DNA of 33,146 bases from Gudongella sp046224405 (lineage in GTDB: Bacteria > Bacillota > Clostridia > Tissierellales > Tissierellaceae), in NCBI RefSeq assembly GCF_046224405.1, contig NZ_JBJXRK010000024.1, forward strand, positions 1 to 33,146, read 5' to 3'. This document shows, in pieces, positions 25,266 through 33,146 of this stretch. The translations under genes were made by a program, and so were the position numbers. The first letter of the stretch is position 1, and each line of letters begins with the position of its first letter. A model generated the notes under the pieces. That model ran no database searches. It worked only from the letters and a program-made list of their open reading frames with translations, and was not told the origin of the DNA.

Positions 25266-28200
25266 CAATCCACCTCCTCCTTATTGCCGTACCTGCATAT
25301 GTCCCTGAATATGCAGTATGCTGAGCATTCCTTGGGAGCTACGGCAAAGTACCCATCCCTTATACCTTCCACCGCTCTGATAACGGTATTCCTGCTCCCT
25401 TGAAGCAGCCTCCTATACTCCTCCTCATCCACCGCTCCCGTATTCCTTCCCGTTACAAAGGGTGCTTTCCCTTTGATAGCCAGTGCAGGATACAGGTCTC
25501 CCGATGAGAGTATTCCATAGTAGCCGCCTGTCACCCTGTCCTCTCCCTGAGAAAGTATATACATGGGAAGCTGTACGCTCAATCCATTTTCTATGTCTTC
25601 TCTGGTCCTCTTCCCGTAGGATGAGGATTTGTAGTCAATCAGGATGAAGCTGCCGTCCTCCACCCTGTCTATCCTGTCGATGACCCCTCTGAAAGAGATT
25701 TCCATTTCATCTTGGGAGATTCTGAAGCTCCTGTCCTCTCCAAACTGCTTTTCCATAAGGTAAGGAGTCACCTTGATATTGGAGCCTCTCATCCTCTCAA
25801 AATCGGCGGAAATGTATCCGATTAGGGTTTCTTCCATGGACAAAATGAACAATCTGTCACCTCCAGATATGTTCTCCAACCCATATGCCTTGGCTTCACC
25901 TATAACCAGGGACCTTAGATAGTCCCTGGTGGCTTCCACCTGGAAGGCTCCAGGATCCTCTTCAAGGTCTTCCCTGTACCTTCTGTAGTAGGAGCACAAG
26001 ACACTGTGAAAGATCTGTCCCCTGTCCATAGGCTTGGTCTCCTGCCATTCCCTTGGCGTTTCCTGAATGTTGAACAGCCTGCCCAGAAGAAAGGCATATG
26101 GGCACCTTATGTAGTCCTCAATGTAGGACACGGAATATACCTGATCCTCCATCTTACTTCCCACAAGGTCCCTGATTCTGTCGGAGTTGAGCACCCCGCT
26201 ATACTTATCCAGCTCTCCTGTAAAACGGCTGTATTCTGAATGGAGCCTCCTGTTTATTCGATCCTTAAGGCCAGAGCTATTATTGATGAAATATGCCAGC
26301 TCATCCTGCTCCAGCCTCCCCTGGTAGTACCTCCACAGCGAAAGCGTGTTGAAGTCATCCTTGCTTGATAACTCATCTAGACCTCTGTTCATAAAGGATT
26401 CATGATCAGCTTCCTCCTGAATAATAGTGCTGTTTCCAGCGGTTCTAATGATTCTTGCCAGGAAAATGGATGGAAGATCATCCTCTTCTCCGAAGGATGA
26501 TGAGGTTCCCAAATACAAGGATTTTTCTGTGGAACCGATTATGCTTGATATTTTCAACAATTCGTTTTCAAATTTCTCCCTGTAATCCATGTGCTTCACT
26601 CCACCGCTCTTGAGCCTTTCAAGACTCTTTTGGGAAAAGAGGAAGTTGCTCTCATCAAGGCTGGGATATTGGCTCCTGTTAAGACCTATTACAAACTTAT
26701 GGTCCCGCTTCAGTGCTCTTCCATTTGTGGGATTCAACACTTCAATTCCGTTAGTGGCGGGGTTCTGTACAACAATCTCCTCTTGGACCGTATAGTCCCT
26801 GAGTATATCCATGAAATCCTTAAAGGAAACCTCCCAGTCAATATAATCCATCATGGCAATTTCCTCTAATATTTCCCTGAATCCATTTAGGGCATTCATT
26901 TCGTTTATTGCCCATTTCCAATCATTTACATGGCTGGAGTTCTCCATTATGTACTGGTCCAGTTTAAGGGAATTCAGGAGCTCCAGAGCAAATTCTCCGT
27001 GAGCTGTGATTAAACCATCCTCTCCCGATCCGTCAACTATGCCCTCTATCTCTTCTATGAGGAGGCGCATCTTCTCAAGGGTGTCCACGTCAACATCCAG
27101 CTTTCCTGTGGAAAGGAGCATGCCCTTAAGATCCCTCAGACCATCAAACCTAAGCCTTCTTATATTAAGCTCAAGGTCATTGTCAACGTATTCCCTGTTT
27201 GTTATGGGAGACTTGATCAGATTGATTATATCCTCCCTGCTGCCTCCCGACGCCCTAAGCCTAAGAATATCGATGAATCCTTTGATTATCCTGCTTTCCC
27301 AAAGGGATCGCTTCATGGGGGACTTGATATTAAGCTGCTCTCTCCTTGACAGGTCCAGAAACAGGTCCCGATAAAAGGCTGATGCTGCCACCACCTGTAT
27401 TGAGCCTGGATCCACACCCTCCATCAGGAGCTCCTTTATCCTGGTTATGCATCTCTTGATTTCAAGCTGTGGGCTTTCACCCCTTATAATTGTAATATTT
27501 CCCTTGGGGTCAACTGTATCCCTTTGATCCACAAAGCGCTTTGCAAATGTGCTGAGAATGCTCCTGTCTTCTGAAGCATCCTCAAGTATCTCAAATCCCA
27601 GTCCCTTAAGTGTTTCCAGGGTGCTCCCAACAAGCTGGGTATCATTTCCTCCACCAAAGGGAAGGTTGAGCGTCAAGTCAAGGTCCATCCCCGATAGCTG
27701 CTTAAGTATCTCTATTTCAACAGGTCTGAAATCGTAGAACTGGTCCACTATAACCCTTTCAAGCCCTTCAAAATCTATCTCCCCCAGTCTTAGAAGGTCT
27801 ACAGCAGCAATGTAGCTGCCCTCACGGTCAACAATGTCATTGCCCTGGAGAAAATCCTCATAGAAGCCATATATGGAGGAAACCTCCTCAAGATACCTGT
27901 CTCCCTGTGAAATTTCGGAAAAGCTATCAGGGGAAATCAGGGCCCTTTTGGCCTCCATTATCACTTCCTGAACACAATCAGCAAACCCCTCATAGTCTGC
28001 CATTTTATGAAAGACCTGCAGCCTACCCAACTCTGCAAGTCTCTTAATGGCCATTTTTACAATATTAAGCTGAATCGGTCGCTGGATGACATGGAGGTTT
28101 TTCCCCACAAGTATCCTTTCAACGATATCATCAAAGGTCATAATCCCTATGTCAAAGGCTCCACCAGTCTCCTGGATAACTCTCCTTCTCAGGGATCTGA

Positions 28201-28333
28201 GTAGCTCACCGTTTGGAAGAATGTAGTAGGTGCTCCGTCCCCTTCCATCAGAAAGGATTCCCATGTACTCCCCTATGAGCTGCTCGCTTCTATTGTTTCC
28301 GTAATCACCTGAGTAAACCTTTCCCCTGTTCAA
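25265..28333 (-). CDS. addB: AddB-like nuclease subunit with degenerate Walker A
   Basis: A 1022-residue protein recognised as AddB by position next to addA, by sequence such as YILPNGELLRSL and FDIGIMTFDDIVERIL near the N-terminus, and by its C-terminal nuclease (LIDYKSSSYG, then VQLPMYIL). The four iron-sulfur Cys are present: IRCPYAFL and CSAYCIFRDIC. Where B. subtilis AddB has GRSGSGKT, this protein has SGDYGNNRS, without the Lys-Thr needed to hold ATP phosphate. AddB is a non-motor helicase-like subunit, so loss of ATP binding may be tolerated. The GGGGGG site favours a TTG start at 28333 (the frame runs to 28348). The nuclease looks intact. Confidence 0.88.
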   Translation of the reverse strand: MNRGKVYSGDYGNNRSEQLIGEYMGILSDGRGRSTYYILPNGELLRSLRRRVIQETGGAFDIGIMTFDDIVERILVGKNLHVIQRPIQLNIVKMAIKRLAELGRLQVFHKMADYEGFADCVQEVIMEAKRALISPDSFSEISQGDRYLEEVSSIYGFYEDFLQGNDIVDREGSYIAAVDLLRLGEIDFEGLERVIVDQFYDFRPVEIEILKQLSGMDLDLTLNLPFGGGNDTQLVGSTLETLKGLGFEILEDASEDRSILSTFAKRFVDQRDTVDPKGNITIIRGESPQLEIKRCITRIKELLMEGVDPGSIQVVAASAFYRDLFLDLSRREQLNIKSPMKRSLWESRIIKGFIDILRLRASGGSREDIINLIKSPITNREYVDNDLELNIRRLRFDGLRDLKGMLLSTGKLDVDVDTLEKMRLLIEEIEGIVDGSGEDGLITAHGEFALELLNSLKLDQYIMENSSHVNDWKWAINEMNALNGFREILEEIAMMDYIDWEVSFKDFMDILRDYTVQEEIVVQNPATNGIEVLNPTNGRALKRDHKFVIGLNRSQYPSLDESNFLFSQKSLERLKSGGVKHMDYREKFENELLKISSIIGSTEKSLYLGTSSSFGEEDDLPSIFLARIIRTAGNSTIIQEEADHESFMNRGLDELSSKDDFNTLSLWRYYQGRLEQDELAYFINNSSGLKDRINRRLHSEYSRFTGELDKYSGVLNSDRIRDLVGSKMEDQVYSVSYIEDYIRCPYAFLLGRLFNIQETPREWQETKPMDRGQIFHSVLCSYYRRYREDLEEDPGAFQVEATRDYLRSLVIGEAKAYGLENISGGDRLFILSMEETLIGYISADFERMRGSNIKVTPYLMEKQFGEDRSFRISQDEMEISFRGVIDRIDRVEDGSFILIDYKSSSYGKRTREDIENGLSVQLPMYILSQGEDRVTGGYYGILSSGDLYPALAIKGKAPFVTGRNTGAVDEEEYRRLLQGSRNTVIRAVEGIRDGYFAVAPKECSAYCIFRDICRYGNKEEVD

Positions 28334-28335
28334 GA

Positions 28336-29244
28336 CTACACCCCCCAAACGAATCTATCCATAGCCGCTCTGGCAGCTCCAATGGTACCTGAAGCATTGA
28401 GATGCCTGGCAGGAATTATATCCATCCCAGGATTGTTGTTTACCTGGCTGTTGAAGTTTCCAATCATTTCATCCCACCAGCTTTCCCTGGACAATATTAC
28501 TCCTCCACCGATTATCACCGCTTCAGGGTCAAAGATATTCTTTACGGTTACAAGGAATACTGATAGGTCCCATGCAAATTTCCTGACCACCTTCTCTGAA
28601 ATCGGGTCCTCACGGAAGGAATCAAAAATCTCCCTACCTGTCCTTCTTAAACCGGAAAGCCTTTCATACTCATCCTCAACGGCGGTTCCTGAAACATACT
28701 GTTCAGTACAGCCTCTCTGCCCACAGCTGCACTGGTGTCCTCCCGGATACAAGATGGAATGTCCTACCTCAGCGGCCTGGAAGTGACTTCCTCTCCAGAG
28801 GCCCTCCCCCTTGGTATACACAGCTCCCCCCAATCCAGTTCCAATAGTGAGCATAACAAAGCTCTCCCTGTCCCTGCCTGCTCCAATCCATGCCTCGCAA
28901 AGACCTGCAACATTGGCATCATTCTCCACCTGGACCGGTATTCCAAACTCCCTTTCCAAGGGTCCCTTTATATGGGTTCCAGCCCAGCCTTCAATGTTTC
29001 CACCAACAGATAGAACCTTGCCATTCTCCGAATCTATAAAGCCAGGTGACCCAATGCCAATTGCTGAAATTTCCTCATCCTCCATAAGGATTCGGATAAG
29101 CTCCTTGATGCCAGCCATTACCTCCCCTGGAGAGCCTGACTTGCTTGTGGACACTGTATTCAACTTAAGTATCTCACCGGATTCATCCACCACTGCACCA
29201 TTTATTTTTGTTCCACCCAGATCAATTCCAATTACCTTTTTCAT
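28336..29244 (-). CDS. ROK-family sugar kinase
   Basis: A 302-residue kinase. It has the phosphate-binding IDLGGTK (residues 7-13), ENDANVAG (sugar-binding Asn-Asp), TIGTGLGGA, and a zinc site of GHSIL plus CSCGQRGCTEQY (the ROK CxCGxxGCxE motif). Family members phosphorylate glucose, N-acetylglucosamine, N-acetylmannosamine or fructose. The neighbour upstream is a NagZ-like hexosaminidase, which makes an amino-sugar kinase role plausible, but glucokinase remains equally compatible. The GGAGTGAT site supports the ATG at 29244 over the one at 29256. It is two bases ahead of the addB TTG start. Confidence 0.87.
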   Translation of the reverse strand: MKKVIGIDLGGTKINGAVVDESGEILKLNTVSTSKSGSPGEVMAGIKELIRILMEDEEISAIGIGSPGFIDSENGKVLSVGGNIEGWAGTHIKGPLEREFGIPVQVENDANVAGLCEAWIGAGRDRESFVMLTIGTGLGGAVYTKGEGLWRGSHFQAAEVGHSILYPGGHQCSCGQRGCTEQYVSGTAVEDEYERLSGLRRTGREIFDSFREDPISEKVVRKFAWDLSVFLVTVKNIFDPEAVIIGGGVILSRESWWDEMIGNFNSQVNNNPGMDIIPARHLNASGTIGAARAAMDRFVWGV

Positions 29245-29259
29245 ACAAGGTATCACTCC

Positions 29260-30477
29260 CTAATCAAATAGTCCTTCAATCCTATTGTCAAGCTCATCAT
29301 CAAAGGTATCCCTGACAGCTTCTTCCTTTAAGTCAAAATCCTCCTTAAGCCTGATTATCCTTACAACCTTACAGTCTATGTCTTCCTCCAGAAGGCTTCC
29401 CTCCCCAACTGCTGCCTCTATGGCTTCAAAGGCCTCAACCAGGTTGGTCTCTCCGTGGCAAATTAGGGCAACATCTCCTCCTGCCGCTATAAACTCCACA
29501 GCAGCCTCACTTACAGTCATGGATCCCACAATGGCACCCATGGTCAGATCATCTGAGAAAAGGACTCCATCAAATCCCTGGTCTTCCCTTAGTAGTTCCT
29601 TCATGATAATACCTGACAGGGAAGCCGGCTTGTCATCCAGTGCAGGTATTAAGAGATGACCCACCATAAGGGCTGGTATTCCATAATCTATTGAGGCCTG
29701 GAATGGAATCAGCTCTGTACTCAAAAGCTCCTCCTTGGACTTGTCTATCACTGGAAGTAGGGTATGTGAGTCAACATCAGTATCCCCATGACCTGGGTAA
29801 TGCTTCCCAACCGGTACAACCCCCTGGTCAGAAATACCCTTCCAAACCTTGATTCCCAGCTCTGAAACAACACCAGGGTTTTGGGATATTGCCCTGTTTC
29901 CAATCACAGGATTATCCGGGTTTGAATCCACATCAAGCACCGGGCTGAAATTTACGTTAAAACCAAGTCTCCCAAGCTTTTCACCCTGTATGGCTCCGTA
30001 CTCATAGGCAGTATCAGGATCGCCCCTTTCACCCAGCCGGGACTGTGGAGGAAGGTTCCTAAAGATACCTGAAAGTCTTGTTACGGAACCACCTTCCTCA
30101 TCCACAGCAAGGAAAAGAGGTATTGGGCTGTTGTAATTAATTGACTTCAAATCTCTGATGAGATTCCTTCTCCCTTCTTCATCTGTAATATTGCGTCCAA
30201 AAAATATAAATCCACCAATGTGGTAGTCTTCAATTAGTGAAACTTCCCTTTGGGAAATCTCAGTTCCCTCAAATCCCCCCATCAGGAGCTGACCTATTTT
30301 TTCCTGGAGGGTCATGGCCTTGACAGCCTCAACCAGGAGCTCCTCCCTTGTTGGCGGCTCCTCTGCCTGGTGGGGAGGATTCTCAGCTGGAGGTTCCACA
30401 GGAGTCTTATCCTGATCAGCCTGTCCACAGCCTGCAAGCATAAACACCAAAAGCATCATGTACACTAGCTTTTTCAT
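29260..30477 (-). CDS. NagZ-like beta-N-acetylhexosaminidase lipoprotein (GH3)
   Basis: A 405-residue glycoside hydrolase family 3 enzyme. A lipoprotein signal with lipobox LAGC (Cys17) is followed by a Pro/Glu-rich linker to about residue 45. The catalytic barrel has VDEEGGSVTRL (125-135), KHYPGHGDTDVDSH (225-238, with the Asp-Ser-His dyad of NagZ enzymes) and SDDLTMGA (308-315, nucleophile Asp). It should release GlcNAc from wall fragments outside the membrane. B. subtilis NagZ is about 640 residues with a second domain; this one is the single-domain form but surface anchored. GAGGGGTGGG precedes the ATG. The ROK kinase follows 15 bases later. Confidence 0.9.
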   Translation of the reverse strand: MKKLVYMMLLVFMLAGCGQADQDKTPVEPPAENPPHQAEEPPTREELLVEAVKAMTLQEKIGQLLMGGFEGTEISQREVSLIEDYHIGGFIFFGRNITDEEGRRNLIRDLKSINYNSPIPLFLAVDEEGGSVTRLSGIFRNLPPQSRLGERGDPDTAYEYGAIQGEKLGRLGFNVNFSPVLDVDSNPDNPVIGNRAISQNPGVVSELGIKVWKGISDQGVVPVGKHYPGHGDTDVDSHTLLPVIDKSKEELLSTELIPFQASIDYGIPALMVGHLLIPALDDKPASLSGIIMKELLREDQGFDGVLFSDDLTMGAIVGSMTVSEAAVEFIAAGGDVALICHGETNLVEAFEAIEAAVGEGSLLEEDIDCKVVRIIRLKEDFDLKEEAVRDTFDDELDNRIEGLFD

Positions 30478-30488
30478 AGTCCCACCCC

Positions 30489-32135
30489 TCAGCTTCCAAT
30501 GAATTCCCTGATTATTGAATTAGGCGGAATGCAGCCCTCATCCTCTATCGGATTGAAATACTTAAGAAACTTAAGGAGCTTTTTTGCCTCCGAGTAGTGT
30601 ATGCTTTCCGGTGTTATCTCCTGAAGCAGGGGCATTATATACTTCTTCAGCACAGACATTTCATAGACCAGGGAGGAATTGAACATGGCATCAGCCTCCT
30701 CCTGGAAGGGGAATATATACTTCTCCTCCCCAGCTCTGACTCCCTGCCACAGCTCGAAGGTCCTGGAGGGTTCATTTCCCCTGAACTTCACATCCCTGAC
30801 CATCCTTCGGATAAGTCTGGTGTCGGTTGTTGATATCCTGTTGTGATTGTCTATGTTAAGCTGTGTCAAGGCTGATATATATACCTTGAACTTGTTCTTT
30901 TCTGGAATGTCAATTGTCAGCTTGGGATTGAGGCCGTGAATCCCCTCAATTATTATGGGATGGTCCTTGTCCACGCTTATCCACTTTCCCGAGGGTTCCC
31001 TTTTTCCTGTTACAAAGTTGAACCTTGGAAGCTGGACAGACTCACCCTCAAGGAGCTTTACAAGATCCCTGTTGAATAGCTTCAGGTCTATGGCATCGAT
31101 TGACTCAAAATCTGGCTCCCCATCCTTCTTCAAGGGTGTATCCTCCCTGTTGACGAAATAGTCGTCCATTGATATTGAAATAGGTCTTTTTCCGTTGACC
31201 TTAAGCTGAACTGAAAGCCTGTTTGCAAAGGTTGTCTTTCCGGAGGATGAGGGTCCTGCAATGAGAATCATGTTGATGTCCTGGTCTTCACACACCTTGT
31301 CGGCAATCTGTGCAATCCTCTTTTCGTGCAGGGCCTCTGAAATCAGGATAAGATCCCTCAGATGACCGTTGTTTATCCTTTCATTCAGGGAGCCAATGTT
31401 GGCAAGGTCAAGTATTTCAAGCCAGTTGTTGGATTCCTTGAAGATTTTTGCAAGCTTCTTCTGATCCTTGAAATTATCCATATTGTAATGGTTTTTTCTG
31501 CTGGGGAAAAGTATGATTACCCCCGGATAATAGTACTTAAGCTTGAACTCCTCGACAAATCCCGTGGAAGGTGCAAGATATCCATGGAATGAATCGATGT
31601 GGTCCCCGATTCTGTATATGCTTACGGTGTCCTTGTCCATGGAGGAGATTAGCCTGATCTTGTCTGAGTAGCTGTGTTCCCTAAAGATTTCAAGGGCCTC
31701 TTCCCTTGTATAATCGGAACGCTCAATTGAAATGTCCCTGCTGATGATCTCCTTCATTTTCTCCTCCAGAATCTCCGTCTCCTTGAATGAAATTCCATGC
31801 CTGTCATCAAGCTCAGCATAGAGTCCAGGACCTAGAAAATGATGTATAATTGCATCCTTGTCAGGATAGAGCTCCTTGCAGGCCATAATAAACACAGCTG
31901 ATATGGTCTTAGTGTAGATCCTGTATCCGTCAACATCCCTGTTGTCAAGAAACTGGATCCTAAAACCATCCTCAGCATCCTTGTAAAGAGGATAGATTTC
32001 ATTGTTGATTCTGGCTCCCAGATATCTCATGTACTCTTGACCCTGGACCTTTTTCAATACCTCAAGCAGGGTTGAACCCTCCGGCATCTTCAGCTCTCCA
32101 TATCCTTCCACTGTCAACTTTATCTGCTTTCCCAA
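30489..32135 (-). CDS. TGS-domain nucleoside (uridine) kinase
   Basis: A 548-residue protein joining three parts. Residues about 3-65 form a TGS-like domain (GSTLLEVLKKV). About 75-250 resembles the threonyl-tRNA-synthetase second additional domain (HHFLGPGLYAEL). About 285-end is a uridine kinase/phosphoribulokinase-type P-loop kinase with AGPSSSGKTT (about 293-302), MDDYF and IIEGIHGLNP. Clostridia commonly carry this architecture annotated as nucleoside kinase. It probably phosphorylates uridine or cytidine; what the synthetase-like half senses is unknown. The frame opens at 32216, but GAGGTG lies six bases ahead of a TTG at 32135, which is directly after the RluA stop. I take this TTG as the start. 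Confidence 0.87.
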   Translation of the reverse strand: MGKQIKLTVEGYGELKMPEGSTLLEVLKKVQGQEYMRYLGARINNEIYPLYKDAEDGFRIQFLDNRDVDGYRIYTKTISAVFIMACKELYPDKDAIIHHFLGPGLYAELDDRHGISFKETEILEEKMKEIISRDISIERSDYTREEALEIFREHSYSDKIRLISSMDKDTVSIYRIGDHIDSFHGYLAPSTGFVEEFKLKYYYPGVIILFPSRKNHYNMDNFKDQKKLAKIFKESNNWLEILDLANIGSLNERINNGHLRDLILISEALHEKRIAQIADKVCEDQDINMILIAGPSSSGKTTFANRLSVQLKVNGKRPISISMDDYFVNREDTPLKKDGEPDFESIDAIDLKLFNRDLVKLLEGESVQLPRFNFVTGKREPSGKWISVDKDHPIIIEGIHGLNPKLTIDIPEKNKFKVYISALTQLNIDNHNRISTTDTRLIRRMVRDVKFRGNEPSRTFELWQGVRAGEEKYIFPFQEEADAMFNSSLVYEMSVLKKYIMPLLQEITPESIHYSEAKKLLKFLKYFNPIEDEGCIPPNSIIREFIGS

Positions 32136-32136
32136 A

Positions 32137-33117
32137 TCAATCACCTCGCAAATTAAACAAATCCTTCTCAATACGTGCGAACAGTCCGCCTGAATGGGCT
32201 GTGAACTCCCTGCCATTGAGATAATCCAAGGGTTCCTCCATTCCCTGAAGAACCAGTCTATAGCCGTGGAGCCACTGGTCGGTCAGACCGTATTTGCTTT
32301 TGAATTCCTCATTTACTCTTCTGTTGCCGTACTTTCTGTCACCTATTACAGGATATCCAAGTGATGCCAGGTGACTTCTGATCTGATGGGTCCTGCCTGT
32401 TATCAGCTCCACCTCAAGAAGAGTGTAGCCGCATTCCCTCTGGAGGACCCTGAATCTGGTCCAGATCTCCTTACTGCCATCTGATTCCTCATCACTTATC
32501 TGCACCTTGTTCCTTTCCTCATCCTTTGTCAGAAATGCCTTGTGCTCAAAGTCCTTGTCTATTGTACCCCTGACGATGGTCATGTAGAATTTGCCCACCT
32601 GTCCCTCCTTGATTGCCTGGTTCACAATCTGAAGACTCTGGTAGTTCTTTGCACCGATTATTATTCCTGAGGTATTCCTGTCCAGCCTGTTGCAGATGGA
32701 GGGTGTAAATGTCTTTTCAAGCCTTGGGACGTAGTCTCCCTTGTCTATGAGATAGCCCACCAGGGCATCCACCACATTGTCCTGAAATTCCTCTCCCGTT
32801 CCATGGGCAAGAAGACCCGCCGGCTTGTTAATAAGCACAATGTTCTCGTCCTCATAAACTATGTCAAGGTCTATTCTGGACCTTTTATGCTTCCTCTCTC
32901 CCTTGAATTTCTCTATGGTTTCCTCTGCAAGGTATAGCTGCACAAGGTCCCCTTCAACCAGCATCATATCCGGCTTTGCCCTTTCATTGTTGACCTTGAT
33001 GTTCTTCTTTCTGATCATTTTGTATATGAAGCCCTGTGTCGCATCCGCCATGTACTTCTTCAGAAACCTGTCCAGCCTTTGCTGACTCTCATTTTTTTCT
33101 ATCCTAAGTTCTCTCAA
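32137..33117 (-). CDS. RluA/RluD-family pseudouridine synthase (second paralog)
   Basis: A 326-residue enzyme with an N-terminal S4 RNA-binding domain (QRLDRFLKKYMADATQ at about 13-28) and catalytic core. The active-site motif is NRLDRNTSG, followed by LITGRTHQIRSHLASLGYPVIGD. It modifies uridines in RNA, probably 23S rRNA; the target is not certain. Best start is TTG at 33117 with AGGTGAGAT eight bases upstream; there is no in-frame ATG nearby. It is the first visible gene of the seven-gene minus-strand run, though the promoter is beyond the window edge. The stop codon is one base from the next gene's start. Confidence 0.9.
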   Translation of the reverse strand: MRELRIEKNESQQRLDRFLKKYMADATQGFIYKMIRKKNIKVNNERAKPDMMLVEGDLVQLYLAEETIEKFKGERKHKRSRIDLDIVYEDENIVLINKPAGLLAHGTGEEFQDNVVDALVGYLIDKGDYVPRLEKTFTPSICNRLDRNTSGIIIGAKNYQSLQIVNQAIKEGQVGKFYMTIVRGTIDKDFEHKAFLTKDEERNKVQISDEESDGSKEIWTRFRVLQRECGYTLLEVELITGRTHQIRSHLASLGYPVIGDRKYGNRRVNEEFKSKYGLTDQWLHGYRLVLQGMEEPLDYLNGREFTAHSGGLFARIEKDLFNLRGD

Positions 33118-33146
33118 AGTTTATCTCACCTTTTCCTCTCTTTTAT

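Noticed and set aside
22000..28300. Frequent CCTGTCC/TCCCTG-like words across the AddAB region, looking like dispersed repeats
   Set aside because: They reflect the codon preference for Asp-Arg and Arg-Glu pairs (GACAGG, AGGGA) on the minus strand; spacing is irregular and in frame.
28811..29263. 150-residue antisense frame across the ROK kinase
   Set aside because: The ROK frame has intact ATP and zinc motifs; the antisense product is Pro/Ser-rich without domain features.
1..33146. CRISPR arrays, insertion sequences, prophage genes, tRNA or rRNA genes
   Set aside because: I read both strands for regular repeats, transposase motifs, phage structural genes and tRNA-like cloverleaf ends and saw none.

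Overview
The window looks like chromosomal DNA from an anaerobic, low-to-moderate GC member of the Bacillota, most likely class Clostridia. Supporting signs are strong G-rich ribosome binding sites, heavy use of AGA/AGG arginine codons, AddAB rather than RecBCD, a Bacillus-type 6S RNA, a ytxG/ytxH-like pair, GlpP, and a clostridial TGS-domain nucleoside kinase. This placement is inference from gene content; no genus is claimed. I see no phage, insertion sequence, CRISPR array, tRNA or rRNA gene. Nearly every base is explained by about 29 tightly packed protein genes plus one structural RNA.

Layout, left to right. Bases 1-1000 (minus): a YtxH-like and a DUF948-like envelope/stress protein pair ending in a clear terminator. 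Bases 1160-4953 (plus): a heterodimeric BmrC/BmrD-type ABC multidrug exporter with one degenerate ATPase site, preceded by an extended -10 promoter with a 17-bp palindrome over the expected transcription start. Bases 5049-5849: a PHP-family phosphatase (HisJ-like). Bases 5892-6145 (minus): a 6S RNA gene with its own promoter and terminator. Bases 6153-7993: divergent RluA-family pseudouridine synthase and NAD kinase. Bases 8020-11092 (minus): an FHA-domain protein, an FtsW/RodA glycosyltransferase and a short class B penicillin-binding protein, an arrangement reminiscent of the actinobacterial fhaB-rodA-pbpA locus. Bases 11237-13081 (plus): PspC-domain protein, RecX, GIY-YIG protein and GlpP antiterminator, the last three overlapping.

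Bases 13113-18178 (minus) hold the most interesting module: polysaccharide deacetylase, OmpR-family response regulator, sensor histidine kinase, an unrecognised 500-residue lipoprotein and an unrecognised small membrane protein. The promoter ahead of the deacetylase carries four phased TGTWAH hexamers resembling WalR/PhoP boxes. I infer a self-regulated cell-envelope signalling unit in which the lipoprotein may tune the kinase. Bases 18179-21182: divergent homodimeric ABC exporter and MFS transporter.

Bases 21185-33117 (minus) are a seven-gene run with no gap above 16 bases: RluA-family synthase, TGS-nucleoside kinase, NagZ-like lipoprotein, ROK sugar kinase, AddB, AddA and a monoglyceride-lipase-like hydrolase. 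Three of the seven appear to start with TTG. AddB has lost a recognisable Walker A motif, and AddA carries a cysteine set like the AddB iron-sulfur site.
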